Assembly (NCBI GenBank): GCA_003645435.1
Contig: QNFD01000219.1
Coordinates: forward strand, 1 to 5,211
DNA length: 5,211 nucleotides
DNA from: Gammaproteobacteria bacterium
Lineage (GTDB): Bacteria; Pseudomonadota; Gammaproteobacteria; GCA-001735895
Direction: 5' to 3'
The notes beneath the pieces were generated by a model, which saw only the letters and a list, made by a program, of their open reading frames with translations, made no database searches and was not told the origin of the DNA. The translations under genes were made by a program, and so were the position numbers. Positions 1-5,211 of the stretch are shown here, in pieces. The stretch's first letter is position 1. Every line of letters begins with the position of its first letter.

Positions 1-1
1 G

Positions 2-664
2 CATGCACCTGATGCAGAGTTACCCTACCAGGTATTTGCGCGGGATTCTTCGGTGATGACGCCTTTCGGCGCAATCATTACGAGCATGGCGAACTGGTGG
101 CGTCGCGGTGAAAACTATCGCGCAATTGAGACTTACGAACGCCTCGGCATCCCCATTTATGACTATGTTACGGCTGGAACCTTCGAGGGCGGTGACTTCA
201 ATGTTATCGAACCCGGTACCGTATTGATTGGCTGGGAAGGGGATGAAGGGCGAAGCCAGGAAGGGTCGGCCCTGCAATTGAAATCCTGGTTCGAGGCCGA
301 GGGCTGGGAAGTCAAGCTCACCGACATCGATCCTTTCTACGTGCACATCGATCTGATGGTCGTCATGCTGGCGCCGAAACTGGCCGCAGTTTGCCTCGAA
401 TCGACAGATCCCGAGGTGGTTGACTGGTTGAAGTCGAAGTCGATTGAAATCATAACGGTTCCATTTCAGGATACGCTCGCGCTTGGCTGTAATGTTGTTT
501 CGCTCGGCAACGATCGGATCCTGTTACCTCAACAAAGCCTGGTACTAAAGGAAAAGGCGCGCGCGCATGGACTTGAAATTTATGACCCGGATGTCTCGAT
601 GATTACGCCCGGCGGCGGCGGGGTGCATTGCATGTGCCAGGCCCTGCGACGCGATCCCGGTTAA
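2..664 (+). CDS. Amidinotransferase / guanidino-hydrolase family enzyme (arginine deiminase/DDAH-like), 5'-truncated
   Basis: The reading frame is open from base 2 to the TAA at 662-664, giving 220 residues. The GTG at 53 is not the real start: the codons before it read VFARDSS, a typical family strand carrying the conserved Arg-Asp. Family enzymes use a Cys-His-acid triad to attack the guanidinium carbon of arginine-like substrates, either hydrolysing it or transferring the amidino group. The expected landmarks are all visible: RD at fragment residues 14-15; EGGDF at 62-66, acids that usually hold the guanidinium group; HID at 115-117, with the catalytic His codon at 344-346; and GGGGVHC near the C-terminus, with the nucleophile Cys210 at 629-631. 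A second Cys lies two residues later. Full-length relatives are usually about 250-300 residues, so perhaps 40-80 N-terminal residues are missing. No signal peptide can be judged. The gene converges on the polyamine transporter operon. The family call is firm; the substrate (arginine, methylarginine or another guanidino compound) cannot be read from the fragment. Confidence 0.85.
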   Translation, partial: HAPDAELPYQVFARDSSVMTPFGAIITSMANWWRRGENYRAIETYERLGIPIYDYVTAGTFEGGDFNVIEPGTVLIGWEGDEGRSQEGSALQLKSWFEAEGWEVKLTDIDPFYVHIDLMVVMLAPKLAAVCLESTDPEVVDWLKSKSIEIITVPFQDTLALGCNVVSLGNDRILLPQQSLVLKEKARAHGLEIYDPDVSMITPGGGGVHCMCQALRRDPG

Positions 665-675
665 TTTGGGGTTGG

Positions 676-1521
676 TTAGTCTTCTTCGCTCGACATCGAT
701 AATTCGAGTTCGCGGCGCTTTTGTTGGCGCAACATTATCCAGCCGGCCAGTATTACACCGATGGCGACGGTGAGGATAATGATGGTTGCAAGTGCATTAA
801 TATCGGGGCGCAAGCCCAGTCGCACACGTGAATAAATCAACATCGGCATAGTAATAGCCCCCGGACCCGAGACAAAGCTGGCAATAATCAGATCATCCAG
901 CGATAGCGTGAAAGCCAGCAACCATCCAGCCAGCATACCCGGTGCGATCAGGGGCATGGTGATATCAATCATCACCCGGAATGGCTTTGCGCCGAGGTCC
1001 TCCGCTGCTTCTTCGAGATCCTGTGACATGCCCACGAGACGCGACTGAATAATGATCGCGACATAGGCCATCGAAAACGTAATATGGGCGATAGTGATAG
1101 TTGTGAATCCGCGTTTTTCCGGCCAGCCGATCATGTCGCCCAGGGTGATAAACAGTAACAACAAGGAAAGCCCTGTGATCACCTCGGGCATGACCAGGGG
1201 TGCGGTTATCATACCGGAGAACAGTGTACGTCCTTTGAAACTACCGAATCGTACCAGTGCGAGTCCGGCAAGCGTTCCCAATAATGTTGCGAAGCAGGCG
1301 TTGACCACTGCTATTTTCAGGCTTAATGCGACCGAGTTCCAGATTTCTTCGCTCCGGAACAGGACGCCATACCATCGGGTAGAAAAACCACCCCATACCG
1401 GTACCAGTTTGGAGTAGTTAAATGAATAAATGATCAACATTATCATTGGAATGTAAAGAAATGCCAGCCCGAAACAGGTGACAGTCAGTAAAAATCTTGA
1501 GCGCTTGCCGGTATTGTGCAT
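676..1521 (-). CDS. potI: Putrescine/polyamine ABC transporter permease PotI
   Basis: This 281-residue inner-membrane protein is one of the two permeases that form the polyamine channel; its length equals that of E. coli PotI. About six hydrophobic segments are visible, near residues 10-35, 66-92, 104-128, 141-160, 187-214 and 241-264. The cytoplasmic EAA loop that docks on the ATPase reads EAAEDLGAKP at 171-180. Strongly PotI-like stretches include ITAPLVMP, ITGLSLLLLF and LAFTLSLDDLIIASFVSGPGA. The tail after the last segment is charged (RQQKRRELELSMSSEED). The ATG at 1521 lies 3 bases after the potH stop and has a GGAAGG ribosome site at 1529-1534, seven bases upstream and inside the end of potH, so translation is probably coupled. 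It is the last gene of the operon. Its stop is 11 bases from the stop of the convergent enzyme gene, with no obvious terminator between them. Confidence 0.95.
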   Translation of the reverse strand: MHNTGKRSRFLLTVTCFGLAFLYIPMIMLIIYSFNYSKLVPVWGGFSTRWYGVLFRSEEIWNSVALSLKIAVVNACFATLLGTLAGLALVRFGSFKGRTLFSGMITAPLVMPEVITGLSLLLLFITLGDMIGWPEKRGFTTITIAHITFSMAYVAIIIQSRLVGMSQDLEEAAEDLGAKPFRVMIDITMPLIAPGMLAGWLLAFTLSLDDLIIASFVSGPGAITMPMLIYSRVRLGLRPDINALATIIILTVAIGVILAGWIMLRQQKRRELELSMSSEED

Positions 1522-1524
1522 GAC

Positions 1525-2481
1525 TTAGCCTTCCACCTGCTTTCCCTGAGTATGTTGGTAAAGCATCATTGGCAGAACCAGGACTATCAACAATATAATT
1601 GCTACCGCTGAAGCCACCGGCCAGTCATGGTTGGCGGTAAATTCGTTGTAGAGTAAACGGCCGATCATTAGCACATTGCCGCCACCGAGCAGGTCCGGAA
1701 TTACAAATTCTCCAGTGGCGGGAATGAAAACGAGCAATGAGCCTGCAATAATACCGGGAATCGTTAGCGGTAAGGTGACCGTTAGAAACGTTATGGATGG
1801 CTTTGCCCCCAGATCCGCTGCCGCTTCCCGCAGGGTTGCATCGAGCTTTTCCATGTTGGCGTAAAGCGGCAGGATCATAAACGGCAAATAGGTATAAACG
1901 ATGCCGACATAGACCGCAAAGGGTGTGTAGAGTAGCCGAATCGGGTCGTCGATTATGCCGAGAAAAATTAGCAAACTATTGATTGTGCCCTGGTCGGCCA
2001 GTAATCCCATCCAGGCGTAGACGCGTAACAGGAACGAGGTCCAGAACGGCAGAATTATCAACATCAATAAAATGTTTTTATAACTGCTACTGGCGCTTAC
2101 GATGGCATAAGCCATCGGATATCCAATCAGCAGGCAAATCACGGTCGATATCGAGGAAATTTTAATCGAGTTTAAATAAGTATTGAAATATAAATCATCC
2201 TCCCATAGGTAGGCAAAATTCTCGAACACCAGTTTAATCTGGATAATGCCGTCATCGACCCATTCGGTCATCGGCTGGAATGGTGGACTCGCAATAGCGG
2301 GTTCGGCCAGACTTATTTTCAATACGATAATAAATGGTGCGAGGAAAAACAACAGTAACCAGAAATAGGGGATGAAAACAACAACGGACTTCCAGTTGTG
2401 TTGTAAAGAGTGGAGCAGGCGAGTTTTAAAGGACGAAGTTGAATCGACGGGAGGGCTATTTATCTCTCCAGTATTGATCAT
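1525..2481 (-). CDS. potH: Putrescine/polyamine ABC transporter permease PotH
   Basis: This 318-residue permease (E. coli PotH has 317) pairs with PotI to form the transmembrane pathway. A polar cytoplasmic N-terminus of about 30 residues is followed by six hydrophobic segments, near 33-56, 108-128, 136-160, 184-206, 238-262 and 287-308. The region between segments 1 and 2 (about 57-107) is a long periplasmic loop, typical of PotH. The EAA loop is EAAADLGAKP at 219-228. Other PotH signatures are LPFWTSFLLRVYAWMG at 144-159, FIPATGEFVIPDLLGG at 252-267 and NHDWPVASAVAI at 284-295. The start is the ATG at 2481, which overlaps the potG stop as ATGA (2478-2481). Only a weak GGTGGT-like ribosome site lies upstream, so translation probably depends on ribosomes finishing potG. 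Nothing appears truncated or altered. Confidence 0.96.
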   Translation of the reverse strand: MINTGEINSPPVDSTSSFKTRLLHSLQHNWKSVVVFIPYFWLLLFFLAPFIIVLKISLAEPAIASPPFQPMTEWVDDGIIQIKLVFENFAYLWEDDLYFNTYLNSIKISSISTVICLLIGYPMAYAIVSASSSYKNILLMLIILPFWTSFLLRVYAWMGLLADQGTINSLLIFLGIIDDPIRLLYTPFAVYVGIVYTYLPFMILPLYANMEKLDATLREAAADLGAKPSITFLTVTLPLTIPGIIAGSLLVFIPATGEFVIPDLLGGGNVLMIGRLLYNEFTANHDWPVASAVAIILLIVLVLPMMLYQHTQGKQVEG

Positions 2482-3623
2482 TTAGTCAATACCACCACGC
2501 TGGAGGCATCCCAGCTCAGGTAAACATCATCTTCCCAGTCGTGCACCAACGACCCGTCTCTCGGGCGTGACTGGTTAGATGCAGTAATTTCGATAAGAGT
2601 ATTGTCACCAACCCGAACCCGATAGGTTGAAAGTTTTCCCAGGTAACCAATGTCGTCGATGATCCCCTTCATTTGATTGGGTGCAGCCGCCTCGGGGGGT
2701 GTTCCTGAAATTCTTATTTTTTCCGGGCGAACGGCGGCCCAGACTTTGCTACCCTCCTGAATAGCTGAACCGTGATCGGCATAAAATTCACATTCCGGCT
2801 GCTTGCATTCCACTACCATGTGGTCCTGTCCATGTTCTGTTACACGACCTTCAAACATATTGGCGCTGCCAATGAAATTGGCTACCAGGCGTGATTCTGG
2901 AAATTCATAGATTTCGGTCGGTGTGCCAATCTGCATGAATCGACCCGCATCCATCATCGCGATACGCGTCGACAGGGTCATTGCTTCTTCCTGGTCATGC
3001 GTTACGACAATAAAGGTAACACCGAGTTGATCCTGGATGTTCATCAGTTCAAACTGCGTATTTTCGCGCAGGCGTTTGTCGAGTGCGGCCAATGGCTCGT
3101 CGAGTAATAATACCTTGGGTTGTTTCACCAGTGAGCGTGCCAGGGCCACACGTTGTTTTTGGCCACCTGACAATTGATGTGGCTTACGTTTGGCAAATTG
3201 GGTTAACTCGACCATCGCCAGCATCTCATCGACACGTCGCGTAATTTCCGGTTTATCGACACCATCTCGCTGCAAGCCGTAGGCGACGTTTTTTTCTACG
3301 CTCATATGTGGAAACAACGCGTAAGACTGAAACATCATGTTGACGGGTCTTTCGTAGGGCGGCACGTTGGTCATATCGACGCCATCGATATAAATACTGC
3401 CGGAAGAGGGCGTTTCGAAACCGGCCAGCATGCGTAGCAGGGTAGTTTTACCGCAACCCGAGCCACCGAGTAGCGAAAATAATTCGCCCTTATAAATCTC
3501 GAGGTCTACGCTATCAACCGCGGTAAAGTCGCCGAAATGTTTGCTAACGCTTTGTACCTTGATAAAGGGCTGTGCATCGGGATCCATCCATGGCCGGTCA
3601 ACGGAATTAGCCTGATTTGACAT
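2478..3623 (-). CDS. potG: Putrescine/polyamine ABC transporter ATP-binding protein PotG
   Basis: This 381-residue cytoplasmic ATPase drives the importer as a dimer on the PotH-PotI channel. All nucleotide-binding motifs are intact: Walker A GGSGCGKT at 53-60, Q-loop Gln99 in MMFQSYALFPHM, signature LSGGQKQR at 151-158, Walker B VLLLDEP at 171-177, D-loop LD at 181-182 and H-loop His209 in VTHDQEEAMT. The C-terminal third (about 250-381) is the TOBE-type regulatory domain of the PotA/PotG/MalK group, with the typical VRPEKIRI at 298-305. Length and motif context match PotG (377 residues in E. coli), including the N-terminal extension before the first strand. The ATG at 3623 has only a weak purine stretch upstream (GTAGAGCAAGCGA). 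It follows the 82-base gap after potF that contains a hairpin, so its expression may be lower than that of potF. Its stop codon overlaps the potH start. Confidence 0.96.
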   Translation of the reverse strand: MSNQANSVDRPWMDPDAQPFIKVQSVSKHFGDFTAVDSVDLEIYKGELFSLLGGSGCGKTTLLRMLAGFETPSSGSIYIDGVDMTNVPPYERPVNMMFQSYALFPHMSVEKNVAYGLQRDGVDKPEITRRVDEMLAMVELTQFAKRKPHQLSGGQKQRVALARSLVKQPKVLLLDEPLAALDKRLRENTQFELMNIQDQLGVTFIVVTHDQEEAMTLSTRIAMMDAGRFMQIGTPTEIYEFPESRLVANFIGSANMFEGRVTEHGQDHMVVECKQPECEFYADHGSAIQEGSKVWAAVRPEKIRISGTPPEAAAPNQMKGIIDDIGYLGKLSTYRVRVGDNTLIEITASNQSRPRDGSLVHDWEDDVYLSWDASSVVVLTK

Positions 3624-3650
3624 TCGCTTGCTCTACAATTGTGTGCCGGG

Positions 3651-3690
3651 TAAATTAAAACTGGAGTGATTGCTGGCAATCACTCCAGTT
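3651..3690 (-). terminator. Intra-operon hairpin with T-rich tail between potF and potG (partial terminator or mRNA stabiliser)
   Basis: Arms AACTGGAGTGATTG (3659-3672) and CAATCACTCCAGTT (3677-3690) are perfectly complementary over 14 bp around a 4-base loop. On the minus strand the stem runs into TTAATTTA, so with the last stem bases it gives CCAGTTTTAATTTA, a terminator-like tail. On the plus strand no T-run follows, so the element is oriented with the pot operon. It begins 15 bases after the potF stop. Such hairpins after a binding-protein gene commonly reduce read-through or protect the upstream mRNA, giving excess binding protein. The T-run is interrupted, which fits partial rather than full termination. 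Confidence 0.75.
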
Positions 3691-3705
3691 CATGCTATCA
3701 GACGT

Positions 3706-4821
3706 TTAATTGCCCGACTTGAAGTTGGTCCAGGTTCTGGTTTGTATCCGTTCAATTTTCGGTGGTAAGTTTTTCAGAGTATACATCTTTGCAACCTGAT
3801 CCGCAGGTGGGAATGCTGCAGGACTGCTGGTAACCTCTTCATCGATCAGACTGAGTGCGTCTTTATTGGCGGTCGCATACCAGGTGTAATTACTGTCAGC
3901 GGCACCCACTTCAGGACGGCTCAGATAGTTCAAAAACAGATGGGCGTTCTCGACATTTTTCGCATCTGCTGGAATCACCCAACCGTCAACCCACAGTTGT
4001 GCCGCACCTTGTCCCGGTGGCAGGAAGAAGTCTAGCACAACGCCGGTATCAGCTTCTTCCGCGCCAGACATTGCCAGTAAGCCGTCTGGCCCCCAGGTGA
4101 CCGAAATACAAAATTCACGCGTGGGCATTCTTTGATAGGCGTAGTTGTCAAAAGTTTTGATGTATGGGCGTATTTTTTTCAACAGAATTTCGACTTCTTT
4201 GTAGTCATTTTTGTTGGTAGAGTCAGGATCCATACCCAAATAGGCCAGGGCCATTGGAATGATGTCACCCGGAGAGTCGAGGAACGAGACGCCGCATTTG
4301 GCGAGCTTTTCCATGTGCTCGGGCAGGAAAATCATATCGAGAGAGCCGATAGGCGCGCCCGGATATGTTTCCTTAACCAGCGCCTCGTTATAGGTTACAC
4401 CGTGTGTACCCCACATGAAGGGGACTATGTAGTTGTTACCCGGGTCCCAGTTACTGCTCAATTTACCCATGACCTCGGGGCTCATGTGCTTGAGGTTGGG
4501 TATCTTGGATTTGTCAAGTTTCTGAAGAATTCCGGCCGGTATCAGGCGGCCAACATCGGAACTTGAGTGGCTGACGACGTCATAACCAGAACTGCCGGCC
4601 AACAGTTTCGCATCGATAGCCTCGGCAGAATCGTAAACGTCGTAGGTGACCTTGACGTCAAACTCTTTTTCAAAATTAGAAATCGTGTCTTCGCCGATGT
4701 ACTCAGCCCAGTTAGTCACGTTCAGTGTCCCGGCTGCCATTGCCGCGCTCGATCCGATGATCAGTGCGGTTGTGACGCTACCGACTATAGCGTCTTTAAT
4801 GGGATGTCTAGATTTTTTCAT
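3706..4821 (-). CDS. potF: Periplasmic putrescine/polyamine-binding protein PotF
   Basis: This 371-residue solute-binding protein (E. coli PotF has 370) captures polyamine in the periplasm and delivers it to PotHI. Residues 1-29 form a Sec signal peptide: a basic start (MKKSRHPIK), a hydrophobic core and AMA before a likely cut at 29/30. There is no lipobox Cys. PotF hallmarks are NWAEYIGEDT at 37-46, NFEKEFDVKVTYDVYDS at 49-65, LDKSKIPNL at 102-110, KCGVSFLDSP at 175-184 and a C-terminal TLKNLPPKIERIQTRTWT. Cys176 and Cys238 match the PotF disulfide pair. Predicted ligand contacts are Trp38, Glu40, Tyr41, Ser86, Asp186, Trp243, Asp246, Trp277, Asp279 and Tyr315. Several differ from E. coli PotF (Ala39 for Ser, Glu40 for Asp, Asp89 for Phe, Asp186 for Glu, Trp277 for Phe), so putrescine preference over spermidine is not certain. 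The ATG at 4821 is set by a strong GGAGGA five bases upstream. It is the first gene of the operon. Confidence 0.95.
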   Translation of the reverse strand: MKKSRHPIKDAIVGSVTTALIIGSSAAMAAGTLNVTNWAEYIGEDTISNFEKEFDVKVTYDVYDSAEAIDAKLLAGSSGYDVVSHSSSDVGRLIPAGILQKLDKSKIPNLKHMSPEVMGKLSSNWDPGNNYIVPFMWGTHGVTYNEALVKETYPGAPIGSLDMIFLPEHMEKLAKCGVSFLDSPGDIIPMALAYLGMDPDSTNKNDYKEVEILLKKIRPYIKTFDNYAYQRMPTREFCISVTWGPDGLLAMSGAEEADTGVVLDFFLPPGQGAAQLWVDGWVIPADAKNVENAHLFLNYLSRPEVGAADSNYTWYATANKDALSLIDEEVTSSPAAFPPADQVAKMYTLKNLPPKIERIQTRTWTNFKSGN

Positions 4822-4826
4822 TATTT

Positions 4827-4832
4827 TCCTCC
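4827..4832 (-). promoter_or_regulatory. Strong Shine-Dalgarno of potF
   Basis: The minus strand reads GGAGGA followed by AAATA and the potF ATG, giving near-ideal spacing. It is much stronger than the ribosome sites of potG and potH, consistent with high synthesis of the binding protein. The sequence TCCT-TTGG-AGGA (4827-4838) could fold into a small 4-bp hairpin covering it, but that is too short to claim regulation. Confidence 0.85.
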
Positions 4833-4965
4833 AAAGGATGGTTTTCAGTTCTTGCTGCTCAATACTATTTTATTATCAATGGCTTTACTGGAGCTTAACC
4901 ACCGATTGCCCTATTTGACATTAACATAATGGTGCTTAGTTTGTCATACTTATCCAATAACATTA

Positions 4966-4979
4966 ATTGTGATCACAAT
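4966..4979. promoter_or_regulatory. 14-bp perfect palindrome, probable operator over the potF -10
   Basis: ATTGTGATCACAAT equals its own reverse complement and covers the proposed -10 element of the potF promoter, a position typical of repressor operators. The core GTGATCACA recurs 98 bp away at 5067-5075. The half-sites TGTGA/TCACA resemble CRP half-sites but are directly adjacent rather than six bases apart, so it is not a normal CRP site. The centre is a GATC. The regulator cannot be named from sequence. Confidence 0.55.
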
Positions 4980-4994
4980 ATCTGTCGATGTCAA
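4966..4994 (-). promoter_or_regulatory. Candidate sigma-70 promoter of the potFGHI operon
   Basis: On the minus strand a perfect -35 TTGACA (4994-4989) is followed after 17 bases by CACAAT (4971-4966), which matches 4 of 6 bases of TATAAT. Transcription would begin near 4959, leaving an untranslated leader of roughly 140 bases before potF. It is the best-scoring pair seen by eye in the 254-base gap. A weaker alternative is TTGTGA with GATAAG at 18-base spacing, slightly downstream. Both proposed elements lie in symmetric sequences, which suggests regulation. Confidence 0.5.
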
Positions 4995-5028
4995 TTATCA
5001 AAAAATCGAAATCATGCTGATAATTGAC
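4990..5028. repeat. 11-bp perfect inverted repeat with 17-base spacer upstream of potF
   Basis: GTCAATTATCA (4990-5000) and TGATAATTGAC (5018-5028) are perfect reverse complements separated by 17 bases. The 4990-5000 arm, read on the minus strand, supplies most of the proposed -35 TTGACA. There is no T-run after it on the minus strand, so it is unlikely to terminate the upstream gene. A dimeric regulator binding site is the simplest reading, though this is inferred. Confidence 0.55.
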
Positions 5029-5075
5029 CTCTGTATGACAAGTCAAGCCATGTGATTGTGTGGGTAGTGATCACA

Positions 5076-5211
5076 CTAACCCTGTGAAACCGCAAGCTGA
5101 CGGATGTTTTCATATTCGTCGGGGTAAATTATTTCAAGCAGCTCAAATACTGCCGTGAGCGCCTGTGCGCGTTTAAATCCTGGCGGACCAATGAGGAAAT
5201 TTTGCCAAAGC
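5076..5211 (-). CDS. C-terminal end of an unrecognised protein, 5'-truncated
   Basis: On the minus strand a frame is open from the window edge (first full codon at 5210-5208) to a TAG at 5076-5078, giving 44 residues that start LWQNFLIGPPGFKRAQALTA and end with NIRQLAVSQG. The composition is protein-like, with a likely amphipathic helix (FKRAQALTAVFELLEIIY) followed by an acidic turn (PDEYENI). The other minus-strand frame checked here stops early. I do not recognise the family, and the fragment is too short to assign a function. It lies upstream of potF in the same direction, 254 bases away, so it probably belongs to a separate transcript. Its stop region overlaps a copy of the GTGATCACA motif. 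Confidence 0.6.
   Translation of the reverse strand, partial: LWQNFLIGPPGFKRAQALTAVFELLEIIYPDEYENIRQLAVSQG

Noticed and set aside
20..346. Minus-strand open frame opposite the enzyme gene
   Set aside because: It overlaps the catalytic core of a clearly conserved family on the other strand and shows no recognisable protein features.
53..664. GTG at 53 as the true start of the enzyme gene
   Set aside because: The frame stays open to the window edge and the upstream codons encode the conserved VFARD strand, so the gene is simply truncated by the window.
1094..2165. Plus-strand frames opposite potI and potH
   Set aside because: They are low-complexity Ser/Arg/Pro-rich translations antisense to membrane-protein genes, typical of shadows.
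4860..4915. Leader RNA structure pairing ATCGGTGG with CCATTGAT, as a possible riboswitch
   Set aside because: The stem is 8 bp with two G-U pairs and a 16-base loop, and matches no riboswitch class I know; too weak to call.
4567..4929. Plus-strand open frames opposite potF (3855-4100, 4132-4566, 4567-4929, 4646-4918)
   Set aside because: They lie antisense to a well-matched potF gene, have no ribosome sites noted or family resemblance, and are explained as coding shadows.
4966..4979. CRP-cAMP binding site
   Set aside because: The half-sites TGTGA and TCACA are present but directly adjacent; CRP needs a six-base spacer.
5051..5081. Intrinsic terminator of the upstream gene (TAGTG-TGAT-CACTA and TGTGAT...ATCACA stems)
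   Set aside because: The stems are only 5-6 bp, are alternative to one another, and are not followed by a T-run on the minus strand.
1..5211. Mobile element, CRISPR array, tRNA or rRNA
   Set aside because: No transposase or integrase, regularly spaced repeats, terminal inverted repeats with target duplications, or RNA gene signatures were seen.

Overview
The window looks like chromosomal DNA from a Gram-negative bacterium, most likely a gammaproteobacterium. The solute-binding protein has a standard Sec signal peptide with no lipobox, as expected for a periplasmic protein. The four transporter proteins follow the Escherichia coli PotF-PotG-PotH-PotI set in order, length and motif detail. The genus cannot be told from the sequence.

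Layout, left to right. (1) Positions 2-664 on the plus strand hold the C-terminal 220 residues of an amidinotransferase/guanidino-hydrolase family enzyme (the arginine deiminase/DDAH type of fold), whose 5' end lies outside the window. (2) After only 11 bases, a four-gene operon on the minus strand converges on it. In transcription order it is potF (binding protein, 4821-3706), potG (ATPase, 3623-2478), potH (permease, 2481-1525) and potI (permease, 1521-676). The last three genes are tightly packed: potG and potH overlap by ATGA, and potH and potI are 3 bases apart. The one sizeable gap, 82 bases between potF and potG, holds a perfect 14-bp hairpin followed by a T-rich run on the operon strand. 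This is a likely partial terminator or mRNA stabiliser that would give more binding protein than membrane complex. (3) Positions 4822-5075 form an AT-rich control region with a strong Shine-Dalgarno for potF, a candidate sigma-70 promoter, a 14-bp palindrome over its -10 element and an 11-bp inverted repeat that includes its -35 element. (4) Positions 5076-5211 hold the last 44 codons of an unrecognised gene on the minus strand, upstream of potF.

How the genes work together: PotF captures a polyamine in the periplasm, PotH and PotI form the membrane channel, and PotG supplies ATP hydrolysis. The binding pocket read from the sequence mixes PotF-like (putrescine) and PotD-like (spermidine) residues, so the exact ligand is open. 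The neighbouring enzyme would act on a guanidino compound. A link between it and the transporter is plausible but is an inference from proximity only.

Nothing here demands a new type of system. The items most worth a second look are the layered symmetric elements in the potF control region, the hybrid ligand pocket, and the enzyme-transporter pairing.
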